From: Dactylorhiza incarnata
Taxonomy: Eukaryota; Streptophyta; Magnoliopsida; Asparagales; Orchidaceae
Reading direction: 5' to 3'
DNA: 64,000 nucleotides
NCBI GenBank assembly: GCA_033032865.1
Contig: JAWHQI010000185.1
Location: 4,898,001 to 4,962,000 of the forward strand
Below, piece after piece: positions 11,041-22,889 of this stretch; the stretch's first letter is position 1, and every line of letters starts with the position of its first letter. A program made the translations under genes and the position numbers. The notes beneath the pieces are model-generated. The model was not told where the DNA came from, did not search any database, and worked only from the letters and a program-made list of their open reading frames with translations.

Positions 11041-12640
11041 TGTTGGGAACAGTGCCCTGCAATGTTCCAAATTTGAAGAAGTGCTCAGCTCAATGATAAA
11101 TACAAGTTGTATTTGACATACCATCTAGTTCATGCTTGTAGGAACCGACAATATGTCATGTACCTTAGTTATTTTACTAAGTACATATCGTCGAAAAGAA
11201 CAGGCGATATCGTCGACAGTGCGTTCTTGTCGTCGTAATGATGGCAAATCAGAGAAGAAGAGTATTTGTCTCGTCGACCGCTGAGACGTGGCGAGATCGT
11301 CGAACGAAGAATGGCAATCGTCGAACAAAGGATGGCAAGTTCGTCGATCGCAGAATGTTGTTCGTCGAACGCAGAGAAGACACGGGACATCGTCGTGTGT
11401 AACTCATGTCGTCGAGAGAATACATGATCACGATGACATGATGCAAGAAGGAAGCTCACGACGACACTGTCAGAGAAAGAAGATCGTCATATATACAGAA
11501 TCGCCAGGATATCTTGTGTCGTCGAGACACCTCCATCAGTGGCAGAAGGAAGATCGCGATGACAAAGTCAGAGACAGTTTGTCATCGTAATGATGAAGAT
11601 ATCTTCAAGCCAGAATTCAAATCTTGCGGACGCGCTATCAGCAATTAATGTCGCTGCCTGATTGTCCAATCAGCGCCTGCTATGATGGATGGGCGTCTGA
11701 TAGGAAAGGAAAGTGAATATGACCGTTATACGGCTTGTCCGTCCTATAAAAGGGAATAGTGCTGCCCAAGAAAAATAAGAGGCTTGCTGGGCAAGAAAAG
11801 GAACGTGAAAAAGAATCCCGCCATTCTTCAAAAGAATAGTATTTTTCAGCGGAGAAGAAAGAGAACAAGATTCAAGAGTTCTCATAAGAATCAGTCATCT
11901 CCATTGACTGAGAAGTCGTCGTTCAACATCAGGAAAAAGAAGAATAGGCTGAAGAAGATCCAGAGCTGAAACTCAAAATCAAGAAGCATCTTCTTCATCC
12001 TAAAGAAGCCGATCTCCATCAGGCTAAGTTGCCGATCTTCATCAGGCAAAAGAACGTTGTATTACTGTAACTTTCTTGTAAGGCTTGCGGGCCAATTTGT
12101 CTAGCTTGAGGGTTGGAGAGCTGTGAGGCTTGGGGGCCAGGGTAGTGCACTTGCGGGTGCAATCTGTCGAGCTTGCGGGCTCAGGGGCAGTAGGTGCTTG
12201 CGGGCCTAGGCTGTTGGCACTTGCGGGTACGATTTGTCGAGCTTGCGGGCTCGGGGGCAGTAGGGGCTTGCGGGCCTAGGCTTTTGGCACTTGCGGGTGT
12301 GATTTGTCGAGCTTGCAGACTCAGGGGCAGTAGGGGCTTGCGGGCCTAGGCTGTTGGGACTTGCGGGTCCGTGTTGTAAGGCTTGCGGGCCTGAAAGATT
12401 TGGCGGCATTTGCCGAGCCTAGCACACTGCTAGGTAGGCACAGAGGGACAGAGGACTACTCAAGACACCCTGTCTTGAGGAACCTATATAGATCATTGTG
12501 TGTTTTCTGTGTTATGCTCTTTAATTCCTAGATCTATTAAACAGAAACAAAGAACGCCTTAATGGGGATAATTTATAACGAAAAACCTATTCACCCCCCC
12601 CCCACCTCTAGGTGATTTAGTAGACACCCCATAAACAACA
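11041..12640 (+). repeat. C2 5' LTR, 1600 bp
   Basis: TGTTGGGAACAG to ATAAACAACA. The U3 array of CGTCGA and TCGTCG words spans about 11185-11590. TATAAAAG is at 11745-11752. The transcribed part has a minisatellite of about 70-bp units built on GCTTGCGGGC (about 12080-12400), a CTAGCACACTGCTAG hairpin near 12419, and a C-run near 12593 followed by CTCTAGGTGATTTAG. Confidence 0.93.
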
Positions 12641-12642
12641 AG

Positions 12643-12654
12643 TGGTATCAGAGC
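12643..12654 (+). promoter_or_regulatory. C2 primer-binding site
   Basis: TGGTATCAGAGC, a perfect 12-base match to the initiator tRNA-Met complement, two bases after the LTR. Confidence 0.93.
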
Positions 12655-12721
12655 GAGGTTGTTCAAAGAAAAGCTTAACAGCTTGAACAGATCTACCAGT
12701 GGGTGTATAAGCATCATTAGT

Positions 12722-14140
12722 ATGGAGTCAAGAATTGCCAGATGCTGTAGAGAAAACTTTCCCCTGTGGAAAGTTAGAGCCAGAATATTCATGGAAGCTT
12801 TAGATCCCAGGATGTTTCAAGTCACTCAAGAAGGGCCATATGCTCCCAAGACCACATCCACGACAATGACTGAGGATGAGATGATTCTGGTTAACTTGGA
12901 CAAAAGAGTTAGAGAGATCATAGCTACTACAGTTGATACTTTTGTACTCCAGAAATTGATCCACTGCACAACAGCTAAAGAGATATGGGACTCTCTGACA
13001 GTTCTCATGGAAGGATTCTCAGAAATTGGAGGTATTGCAGCTGAGAGAAAGAATAAAACCCGGAGTGATAGTGAATCAAGCAACTCAGATGCAGAGGAGG
13101 AAGCTCAGTTTGGACTAACTGTCCTATCTGAACCAGAGGAAGAAATTCAGGATGAGACAACACCATAACAGGTAGGAATAAGGGCTCCATTATCTAATAC
13201 TGATTCAGATTCCGAAATATGTCTCTCCGAAAATTATGAGGATATTCTAGAAGAACTCAGAAGGAGCAAGGAACTCTGCAGGAAACAAGCCGATGAGATC
13301 TCAATTCTCCAAACCAAAAACTCTGATCTTTTGGAAAAGGCTGATAGGCTGACTTTGGAGAACGCAGATTTCTGTCAGCACAAAAGAGATTATAATGCTA
13401 GCTTAAACATGGACTTGATAACCAAGTTTGGGAAAACCATGAAAGCTCTGGTTGACAGCAGAGAACTATGCTACTCTCTAACCAAAGAAATTGTGCTTCT
13501 ACAGAAAGACAGGAATCTGGCTGGACCGCCGAAACTCAGAGTCAATCAATTCAGTGGGCTGAAGAATAAATCCCCCACAAAAAGAAGAAAGATGTTGCCT
13601 GTCACCTCCAAAGTAAGTCACGAAAGATGAATCACAAGGGAACAGGAGCTCAGTTGGTCCAAGAGAACGAAGGGACCTTTGCAAAGGACTGACTTTCACA
13701 AAAGAGGCAGGAGTGGGAAAAATCACACCTCTGATCAATGCAATTCCACTTCCCACAGGCACTCCTTCCGCCCACAGAAGAATCATACACTAACCGACAG
13801 CAAGAGGATAGGGCACGAAAGATTTAACTGTTGGTGATGCGGTAAGATGGGGAACTTTACACGCAATTGTTGGCACAATCCAGTTGCTCCAAGGGTAACA
13901 AATGCTAAACCTATAAGTAATTTATTTCACAATCATTACGTATATCCGAGGGCAGTGAAATCAAGCATACCCTTCAGAACTAATAATTTCTCAGGACCCA
14001 AGTTTGCTTGGGTTCCTAAGAGCGTGTAACCATATTTTGCAGGGAGTCCTAGTGCCCACCAGAAGCAAATCTGGGTCTTGGACATAGTAGTTGTTCTGAC
14101 TCATTGTCAGAACAGCAAAGTTTATTTACTAATAAAATTA
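12722..14140 (+). pseudogene. C2 gag remnant with trace of protease; rest of pol deleted
   Basis: ATG 12722 opens a Gag N-terminus like that of C1 (shared patterns: FMEA-DPR, LDKR, CTAKE-WDSL). The middle of Gag, including the first zinc knuckle, is missing after MEGFSEI. The frame then continues through an acidic stretch, a TAA at 13166-13168, and a Leu-rich coiled coil to TGA near 13630. A degenerate second CCHC box follows near 13830-13870 (CW-stop-CGKMGNFTRNC), then QIWVLD-IVVVLTHC near 14070-14110, recognisable as a mutated start of copia protease (WxLDSGCSRHM). Nothing of integrase, RT or RNase H follows. Confidence 0.83.
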
Positions 14141-14194
14141 GTGCTGGTTATTTTGAAAAACAAGGAGCCCAACACGTGGATTGATCCTGATATC

Positions 14195-14398
14195 TAGAAT
14201 CGTCGATCGTTACGACGATATGATATGTGCTAAGACATAAAAAATTCGAGACGAGAAAATGCATATCCAAGGAACATATCGACGACATACGCGCTTTGAG
14301 ATAACTAAGCTATTTGTCTCGGGATTAGATGGGTCCATCGGAGCCGTCTTATCGCCTTTGAAAGATACGCGCCTCTTCACCTACCGACACTATAAATA
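14195..14398 (+). promoter_or_regulatory. C2 internal promoter-like segment: CGTCGA/CGACGAT words plus TATA box
   Basis: Contains ATCGTCGATCG, TACGACGATATG and CATATCGACGACATACG, the same words (CATATCGTCG) that open the C2 LTR array at about 11185. TATAAATA is at 14391-14398, 114 bp before ATG 14505. TTTGCCCTAAGACACTCC downstream resembles the C1 leader (TGCCCTAGTTCTC), which may mark the start region. A short upstream ORF begins near 14480. Promoter role is inferred from position and parallel with C1. Confidence 0.6.
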
Positions 14399-14504
14399 GA
14401 GTGAATGTTCAAAAAAAAAAATAATGCTATCATTTGCCCTAAGACACTCCGTCGACAAACCCTCGCCTCCGTTGACGTGATGCCTTCTCACTCACTCTGA
14501 ATCA

Positions 14505-16760
14505 ATGGCTCCAAAGAAAGAAGAGGTGATCTCAGGCTATGAACTTCAGCGCGGAGGATTCAATGCCTGCTCCGAGGAAATTAGGTCAGTAATAGGACTG
14601 CTGGAGGCATCTGGACTGGAATATATTCTATGTGAACCTTCTGTTCTTCTCCACCGAGAATTAGGCGATTTCTTCGCCAACGCTAAACTCAATCACAATG
14701 AATCACGGATAGAGTCCCTGGTGGGAGGCAAGAAAGTTAAGATATCTGCGAATAGCCTCGGTAAATCTCTGCATTTGCCAAGAATCGAAGGGGGAGAGGA
14801 AGAAGATGAACTGACCTCTGAAGAAATGTCCGCAAACTACACATGGTTCGGACACACCGAGAAGACCTACGGGTCTATCAAGAGAGCTGAATTCAATTAG
14901 AAGGGGAAGCTGCTGGCCGACATTGTTGGCAAAGTGTTATTATGCAAGCCTGGTTCCCACGACCGCATATCCAAAGACATGTTTGTTGTCATGGCCCGAA
15001 TCATTCACTCTAAGAAAACCGACTGGAGTGAGTTCCTCTTCCAGAGAGTAAAGAACACCCTGAAGACCCCCTCCTATGGGAGAATATTGTCCCTTTTCTT
15101 TCTAAACATCCAGGATGATGTGTTGCAAAAGAGAATGGGAGTACCTCTTCACTACTCCAAGAAATTAGATGCAAAGATGCTAGACCGATGGGACAAGTCC
15201 ATCCCCAAACCATCCTCTGATGTACAGCCAGCTCCAAAGAAGTAGAAGAAACGAGCAGCCCAAAGAAACCCCTCCTCCGAAGAAGAGTCATCAAGTAGCT
15301 CTAATGACATCCCACCACACCCACACCATTCCGCTCAATCCGAAAGTGAACCATCCATTGGTATCAAAGAACATATCCCTGTCTCAACTCCTGAACCTGC
15401 TTCCACGGAGATTGGTGAAAATACGCGGAACCCCAATGGAGGAAATAAGCCCGTTGAGGGGGAGCCTCAATTCGGGGGCTCAGCCCAAAATGATGACATG
15501 ATCCTTAAGAATGCTCGAGTTGAGGGGGAGATCGATCTGGTGCACTCTGGCCCAGAAGATACAATGCCTGAGCCAACAACAGACAACACTCTCTCCGATT
15601 GCCGAGAGTTAGCTATTGCGAGCAAAATTGTGCTCATAGCTCCAAGTGAACCCCTGCCAGAAGTCCCTAAGGGGAAGGCCAGAGTTACAGCGCATATCAG
15701 TGAAGAATCATCTAAAGATGTCAGTAAAGCAGACTCACAGGGACGAGGAGATCAGGAGGGACAAAATGCTGAGCCATCTTCGGCTCAGACAGGTTCGGTA
15801 TTCCACATGATATCAGCTTTACTTAATGCTCAGCGACAACATCTAGAGCAATTTATGGTAAAAACCGTGAATAGTTTAAGAGAGGAAGTGAAGGGAGAAA
15901 TTAAGAAGGTAAAGAGCGACATACAAGACCTGAACACTCAATGCGCTCAATTCTATTTTATGGCAGCTCCTGCTATAGATAAGATGAATGAGGAGGTTAA
16001 TAAAGTGGGACATCAAACCCATAAAATCTTGACCAGTCAAGAAACCTTCTCGAATAATGTATATTATTGTTTTGAGCAGATGGAGATAGGTGCTGCAAAT
16101 AACAGAGATCAAATTCTGACCAGGGTGAATGAGAATGCTCACACCCTAAATTCTCATCTGCTTGAAGTAAGAAATAATCTGAATGTCACTGAGCAGGCCC
16201 TGGTTGAACAGCTTAATCTAGTCAAAGACAGCTTGGAAGAGCACATATTTGAACAAGCCATAAATGGGGAGAATACAATAATAAATGCCAGTTCACATCA
16301 AGCGATGTGGATCACAAATCAGATAAAGCAGACAATGAATCAACCTCCATCAGTATATGTAACTGCCGCTCCTTCTGCAAGCACTGACTCTGATGAGTAT
16401 GGGATAGAATTTGGAGAATCAGCCACCTCCAGAAAAAGAAAGAGAATTCACAGCAACCAGTATAGGGAAAAGAGATTGAGGGAAATTGAGCTGGATCCCC
16501 AATCTGGAAGTTGGAGTCCAGCATCAAGAGAAATAATAACAGAGTCGTGGATTCAATTTGGACACTCACAGGAGGATTATCAGAGAGTATACCACTCGGT
16601 TGACTGGGATAGACATTTAAAGCAGCTGGAATGGAGGAAGAACCACAAGCTAGCATTCCCACAAGGTCCTCCTCCTTCTCCTAAGAAGATTCCTCTACCC
16701 ATCAACTACCATCAAAGGCGGAGGAAGAAAGCCAAAGGAGCAAGCGGCAGCAGACGCTGA
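14505..16760 (+). pseudogene. C2 accessory ORF, homologous to the C1 one, two premature stops
   Basis: One frame from ATG 14505 (MAPKKEEVISGYELQRGGF) to TGA 16758-16760, about 751 codons, interrupted by TAG at 14898-14900 and TAG at 15243-15245. It aligns with C1 throughout: GGKKVKIS against NGKKIKIT, LLCKPGSHDRISKDMF against LLCKTGSHDKVSRKMF, IIHSKKTDW against IIHSLKTDW, and WSPASREII against WSPSSRELI. A Ser/Glu-rich linker with VEGE repeats, a coiled coil (about 15850-16310) and a basic tail (RRRKKAKGASGSRR) follow the N-terminal domain. It is by far the longest coding piece C2 has kept. Function unknown. Confidence 0.8.
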
Positions 16761-16968
16761 TGGGCAACAAACTAAAATCCTAAATTGTCTTATTAGGGCA
16801 AAATGAATACGCATGATTATTCTTGAACATTTAATCTATTTTGAAGAACACTTAACCCATTTATATGATTGTTGCTATATGTGTGATTTCATTATCTGAA
16901 ATGTTATATCTTTTCATAGGAGGCATTTATCATTGAGTGGGTTATGACTTCTTCAAATAGGGGGAGAT
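16761..16968 (+). other. C2 3' noncoding stretch and polypurine tract
   Basis: AT-rich, ending AAATAGGGGGAGAT at about 16955-16968 before the 3' LTR. The whole block resembles the C1 3' noncoding stretch (shared CTTCAAATAGGGGGAGATTG). Confidence 0.85.
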
Positions 16969-18576
16969 TGTTGGGAACAGTGCCCTGCAATGTTCCTGAT
17001 TTGAAGAAGTGCTCAGCTCAATGATAAATGCAAGTTGTATTTGACACACCATCTAGTTCATGCTTGCAGGAACCAACAATATGTCATGTACCTTAGTTAT
17101 TTTACTAAGTATATATCTTCGAATAGAACAGGCGATATCGTCGACAGTGCGTGCTTGTCATCGTAATGACGGCAGAGCAGAGAAGCAAAGTATTTGTCTC
17201 GTCGACCGCTGAGACGTGGCGAGATCGTCGAACGAATAATGGTGATCGTCGAACAAAGGATGGCAAGTTTGTCGATCGCAGAATGTTGTTCGTCGAACGC
17301 AGAGAAGACACAGGACATCGTCATGTGTAACTCATGTCGTTGAGAGAATACATGATCACGACGACATAATGCAAGAAGGAAGCTCACGATGACACTGTCA
17401 GAGAAAGAAGATCGTCATATATACAGAATCGCCAGGATATCTTGTATCGTCGAGATACCTCCATCAGTGGCAGAAGGAAGATCGCGACGACAAAGTCAGA
17501 GACAGCTTGTCATCGTAATGATGCAGATATCTTCAAGCCAGAATTCAAATCTTGCGGACGCGCTGTCAGCAATTAATGCCGCCGCCTGATTATCCAATCA
17601 GCGCCTGCTATGATGGATGGGCGTCTGACAGGAAAGGAAAGTGAATATTACTGTTATACGGCTTGTCCATCCTATAAAAGAGAACTGTGTTGCCCTAGAA
17701 AAATAAGAGGCTTGCTGGGCAAGAAAAGGAACGTGAAAAAGAATCCCGCCATTCTTCAAAAGAACAGTATTTTTCAGCGGAGAAGAAAGAGAACAAGATT
17801 CAAGAGTTCTCATAAGAATCAGTCATCTCCATTGACTGAGAAGTCGCCGTTCAACATCAGGCAAAAGAAGAAGAGGCTGAAGAAGATCCAGAGCTGAAAC
17901 TCAAAATCAAGAAGCATCTTCTTCATCCTAAAGAAGCCGATCTCCATCAGGCTAAGTTGTCGATCTTCATCAGGCAGAAGAACGGTTGTATTACTGTAAC
18001 TTTCTTGTATGGCTTGCGGGCCAATTTGTCTAGCTTGAGGGCTGGAGAGCTTTGAGGCTTGAGGGCCAGGGCAGTGCAATTGCGGGTGCGATCTGTCGAG
18101 CTTGCGGGCTCGGGGGCAGTAGGGGCTTGCGGGCCTAGGCTGTTGGCACTTGCGGGTGCGATCTGTCGAGCTTGCGGGCTCGGGGACAGTAGGGGCTTGC
18201 GGGACTAGGCTATTGGCACTTGCGGGTGTGATCTGTCGAGCTTGCGTGCTCGGGGGCAGTAGGGGCTTGCGGGCCTAGGTTGTTGGGACTTGCGGGTCCG
18301 TGTTGTAAGGCTTGCGGGCCTGAAAGATTTGGCGTCGTTTGCCGAGCCTAGCACACTACTAGGTAGGCGCAGAGGGACAGAAGACTACTCAAGACACCCT
18401 GTCTTGAGGAACCTCTATAGATCATTGTGTGTTTTCTGTGTTGTGCTCTTTAATTCCTAGATCTATTAAACAGAAACAAAGCACGCCTTAAAGGGGATAA
18501 TTTATAACGAAAAACCTATTCACCCCCCCCCCCCCCCCCCCCTCTAGGTGATTTAGTAGACGCCCCATAAACAACA
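16969..18576 (+). repeat. C2 3' LTR, 1608 bp
   Basis: TGTTGGGAACAG to ATAAACAACA, matching 11041-12640. TATAAAAG is at 17673-17680. The C-run near 18523-18542 is about twice as long as in the 5' LTR, and some minisatellite units carry private changes. Confidence 0.93.
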
Positions 18577-18581
18577 AACTA
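18577..18581. repeat. C2 target-site duplication, right copy
   Basis: AACTA directly after the 3' LTR, identical to 11036-11040. Confidence 0.93.
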
Positions 18582-19865
18582 CTTGACCGTGGAGGTTCCC
18601 GTAGCTTGAACATGCCTCTCTCGAGGGAAATTCCCAACTAAGTTTAGGAAAAATCGACTAAACTCTCATTTTATAATCGATTACCTAAAACTTGCTTTAT
18701 GATATGAACCCTGCTATTGGATTTGACTCCAATCCGGAGATTTACGTCATCCTCTCTCGAGGTGTGCGTGCAACTCTCTTTACCCTTGAGTTATCGATTC
18801 ATACTTTGAGCCTCTCGACTAGCTAGGTATGAAAACCTAAGTGAAATCCATATATCGAAAATATGGTCTCACTAATTAAAAATCAAGGGTAAATCAAGTG
18901 TTTACATAAATGGAAAAGGAGAGATAGAAGTTCATAACTTGATTATCTCATCCTCGGATCATTTTGATCAAGCACTAATGAGAGTTTAGTTAATCATGGT
19001 GGAGGGGAAAAGGAGAGAAATATAAGATTACATGAAAGTAAAATTAACTAAAGTAGAAAGAGAGTGAAGAAAACCAAAGTTAAATTTTATTAAAACTAAA
19101 AGAGATTACAACCCTTAAGGAAGATTACAATACTATAAAAAGAAAGGTTACAAGCTTACAATAGACTATTACATGAAAGAAATCTAGGACATTACTTGAA
19201 GAGAAGAGAGAAAGAGAACACGGAAAGTAAAAATAAGAAAATACTTGAAAATAGCAACAATCAGCTCTAGCAGCACCTCACCCTCTCCAAAATTCTCAAC
19301 CCTGGACTCAAGGAGACCTCTGGAATTTATAGGAAAAATTTCCAAGTTACACGCCCTCGGTCACGCCAGTGTCCAAGGGCGTGTAACTACTGTTCTGCTT
19401 AGCTGGGACAGCAGCGTGGGGCTTGCGTGATGGCACGGCAGAAATCAGACATTAGATGCCCATGACTTGGAGGTCACGGCTGTGTACTTGGGCAGATTCA
19501 TTAAATGTGGCGTGGGCGTGATTGGCGGCGTGGTGGAAATCAGAGATCATGCTGGAGAGTCACGGCCATGACTTTCAGGGACACGAGCGTGACTTGAGTA
19601 ACCTTTGCACGATAACTCCACGTGAACACGGTAGTGGCTGTGAGTCAACTTTAAGTTGACACACCCTTGGTCACGGGCGTGACCGAGGGCGTGACTTATC
19701 AAATTGACCCAAATTGTTCCAAAATTTTACAAAAATAGAAATTGGCTAAATTAGAATCAAATTGCATAAAAGAACTACTTATAAACTAAAATTAACATGA
19801 AAAAGAAAAATTCATATTAAATAAATACTAAAATTTCTACTAAAAAATCATATAAAAACTACTTA
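18582..19865 (-). repeat. Noncoding; probable gypsy LTR promoter region read on the minus strand
   Basis: No ORF has recognisable content. Read on the minus strand, an array of CACG and CGTG words in alternating orientation (about 19350-19690, for example GTCACGGGCGTGAC) lies upstream of TATAAATT (plus coordinates 19324-19331). This is an LTR-like U3 followed by a promoter. Similar CACGG/CCGTG words are known from Athila/Tat-type gypsy LTRs, but no LTR end is visible here. The stretch joins 10945-11035 if C2 is removed. Confidence 0.45.
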
Positions 19866-20289
19866 TTGATAAGCTACCTTAGAAAAGGAGATTTCTCCAA
19901 CTCTGAGCACACCATATCCTCTGGCCTGTCTAGAGTGGGAGCTACCAAAAATTACCTTAGGGCCTTCCTTGGCCTTGTAGTTTTCCAGCACCTCTTTTGC
20001 TCTAGTCATATGCATAGATCATCCACTATCCAGGCACCACTGTTGGTTTGTGGTAGAACGGCCTCCTTTCTGCACGTGAATTTAAACATTAGTATAGACC
20101 CTCACTTGTTTGGGTCCCTTTCTTCTATCATCATATGGAGTTATGAAAGAATAAGTTGGTCTTTCAGGATACCCCTTAAGTTGAAGAAGTGTTGGTTTGT
20201 TATGTCAGCAATGTTTGGCCTTGTGCCCAACTTTAGAATAGTAGAAGCGTCTAGAATTGTAGTGAGAAATGGGAGAAAGAAGTCTATAT

Positions 20290-20560
20290 GTTTTAAAATT
20301 ACTTGCTGGAAACATGCGTCGAGAAGAATTGGATGCATTTCTATAGCATTTTAATTCGACGTGTCTGCATAGTTGCGTCGATAATAAGTCGATGCAAAAT
20401 AGTGGTTACGTCAAGTGTAATTCGACGCACCTTCATACCTGCTTCGAGTTGTTGTCGAAGCATATGCAGAACTCCATTGAGTTGCTTTCGACGAATCTTT
20501 AAAATTGCGTCGAGTTCTATTCGACGCATAATTCCTTTTATTAATAATGTGATAATCTTT
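20290..20560 (-). repeat. GCGTCGA/TCGACGC motif array inside C3 gag
   Basis: At least five GCGTCGA or TCGACGC words, several TTCGAC and GTCGA variants, in both orientations. They lie in the region between the two zinc-knuckle boxes, and the Gag frame is open through most of it (pieces such as RNYASNRTRRNF). The same core is used in the C1 and C3 LTR arrays, but here it falls within the coding segment. Confidence 0.65.
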
Positions 20561-22039
20561 GATTGAATTTTCTGAAGGGTGCTTACCTAGAATTCTTTTT
20601 TGATCAGCAATATTTAATTTATTGAATACAGTGATCTTATTAGGGTTGTTATTCAATTCTTCACTAGATTCTAATTTATTATTAGATTGATTCTCAGTAG
20701 GTCTAATGAACACTACAGGATTTTCCTAGTCAGGTTTGTTAGGGAAAACTATGCTGGTGGATGGATCTACTTCTTAACCAAGGTGCTTAAATCTCATGGA
20801 GAGATTCTGTGTAATATCCTTGAGCTTTGACTACTCCCATTGAGCGAGTCATCAAAGGCTTTTGCCTTTGTAAGCTCTTCTTTTAAGTTTGAATTTTCAA
20901 TAGATAGTTTTTCTATTTTTGTTTCTTTTCTATATATCTGATTTCTTAATTCATAATTATCAGAATACAAGTGATGTTTCTAAAGGTCTTCTAATTCTTC
21001 CCTAACTGTTTCAATTTCTTTTTGAAGATTAAAATAGTCTTAGCAAAAAACTTAAAGCACTTTCTAAAATCTTCTGAAGAAAAATCAAATTCATCAAATA
21101 AAGATACATGATCTTCTTCAGTTGAGTCTTCTAAAACCATTAGACCGGCTTCTTCAACAGCACATTCTTCATCACTATTAGATGAAGAGGAACTTGACTC
21201 AGATTCTGAGTCACTCCAGGTTTCAGCTATGAAACATGTTCCCTTCTTCTTATCCTTCTTCCTGATGGACTTCTTCTTATGCTCCTTCTTGTTGCTGATT
21301 CTATCCTTTTGTTCTTCAGGACTTTCAGGGGCAATGTGCCCTAGTTTTCTGCATGCAAAACAGATTATTTCCTCCTTTGGAATCTTGTCAAACCTAAGTT
21401 TGCTTGATATCCTTTCTTTCCTTCTAGAGTCTTCAGAGTGGACCTATCTTCTAAATATTCTGGCTAAGAGATTGAACATCTCTTCTTCATAAGTAGAAGG
21501 CTCCCCTTCAGTTACCTTCAATGCTATAGTCCTTTCCTTTGGGATTGAGGCTTTCTTCTTTGCCTCAGTCTCAGCTCTACTTTTCAACAGTAGCTCATAG
21601 GACTTAAGCTTGCCTAGCAAAGCATTAGTGAAGATTTCTCTGTGGCATCTGGATTCTCTAATGGCCCAGATCCTTAAATCCCATGTGCTTTGGAAGCACA
21701 TGAGAAATTTATCATTGATTTCAGTAAGAGAGATTTCCTTATCCAGTCATTTAAGCTCATTTATTATGATGTTGAATCTCTCATACATCTCAGCAACATT
21801 TTCTTCAGTCTTCTTTTAAAAGTTCTCATATTGGGATATGAGAAGGGACTTCCTATCCTTACTTTCATCTGAGCTACCTTCTACCAATCTGGATAGTGAC
21901 TCTCAGATCTCCTTTGTTGATTGGCAGTCAGCTACTTTCTGGTATATGTCATCTGACATAGTTGATACCAGAATGTTCATGGCTTTTGCATCACATGTCT
22001 TCACCTTCTTCTCAGCATCAGTCCATTCAGCTCTAGGTA

Positions 22040-22575
22040 AGGCTGATATCGAGTCGAGTTCGAGCGATTTTGGCTCAGCTCGAAATCGAAATTTTCAAGA
22101 CGAACTCGGCTCGAAATCGAAATCGATTTTGAGTCGACTTGACTCGACTCGAAATGGCTCGATTTCGAGCTGACTCGAAATCGAATAGAGCTGGCTCGAA
22201 ATCGAATTGAGTTGATTCAAAATCGAATCAAGATGGCTCGAAATTGAGCAATTTTTCTCTTTATTCGTAATGGGCTCGAAATTAAATTGGGAAACATTTA
22301 AATTTAGCAAATGAAACACTTAAAGCCTTCAATATTTTTATTTAGGTTTCAAATTTAGTGTTTTTAATTTTTAAATAATAGCATATTAATAAATACATAA
22401 TATTTTTAATTAATTCGAGTTGATTCAAATCATATTTCGAGCGATTCAGGGCTGGCTCGAAATTGACTCGAAATCAGATTTGAGTCAAATTAAATCGACT
22501 CAAATTGAGTCGAATCAATTAAAACCGATTCCGATTCGGCTCAATATTTGAGCGATTTTCGAGCGACTTTCGAGT
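22040..22575. repeat. TCGAAATCGA-rich insertion in C3 gag
   Basis: About 535 bp with dozens of CTCGAAATCGA-type words and an AT-rich middle, splitting Gag between PIAKVE and LPRAEWTDAE. It has no coding content. I cannot see clear terminal repeats or a TSD, so I cannot assign it to a transposon family. Both ends are the richest in the motif, which suggests long imperfect inverted ends. Confidence 0.55.
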
Positions 22576-22875
22576 TTTGAATAATATGCTCAACCTTAGC
22601 TATAGGCATAATTTCTTGTGTCACAGATCCACTTGCATCTTTTCTGAATGGCACTCGAGAACCTGATACAATGACATCAAAAATGTCTTCATTTATAGAA
22701 TTTATATTGAGTTTTATTCTGGCCTTCCATTGTATAAACTTATTCAGATTACACACTAGTGGTCTTGTGGATGCATAATCCTTAGAAGTCATTTTTTGAA
22801 AATAGTTTTTAAAATATAAAAATTTGAGTGAGAGGATCTTTTGATCAAGGTGTTAACCTTTTTGTGATGAACCTC

Positions 22876-22887
22876 GCTCTGATACCA
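22876..22887 (-). promoter_or_regulatory. C3 primer-binding site
   Basis: GCTCTGATACCA on the plus strand, that is TGGTATCAGAGC on the minus strand, two bases inside the LTR end at 22890. Confidence 0.92.
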
Positions 22888-22889
22888 AT

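Larger units (their letters stand above)
11041..18576 (+). mobile_element. C2, complete but non-autonomous copia element with accessory ORF
   Basis: 7536 bp with two full LTRs and TSD AACTA. The internal region (12641-16968) keeps the primer-binding site, a shortened gag, a trace of protease, the accessory ORF with its own promoter-like segment, and the polypurine tract. Integrase, RT and RNase H are gone. Because the LTRs and TSD are intact, the loss either happened after insertion or the element moved with enzymes from a relative such as C1. The two LTRs differ at scattered sites and in C-run length. Confidence 0.92.
19868..22792 (-). pseudogene. C3 gag and protease remnant, heavily mutated and interrupted
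   Basis: ATG at 22792 opens MTSKDYASTRPLVCNLNKF. After a break at 22040-22575 the Gag frame resumes with LPRAEWTDAEKKVKTCDAK and MNILVSTMSDDIYQKV, typical of SIRE Gag. Further on are CFACRKLGHIAPES (near 21320-21367; the last knuckle residue is Ser, not Cys), an acidic stretch, and a second knuckle reduced to RFYYSKVGHKAKHC (near 20215-20255; the first two Cys lost). Protease is recognisable as QWCLDSG-stop-SMHMT and ISFSKVAY, cut off at about 19868. Several stops and frameshifts separate these pieces. Confidence 0.8.

Noticed and set aside
19866..20354. 162-codon plus-strand ORF
   Set aside because: It is the antisense shadow of C3 protease and knuckle sequence, whose minus-strand translation is recognisable.
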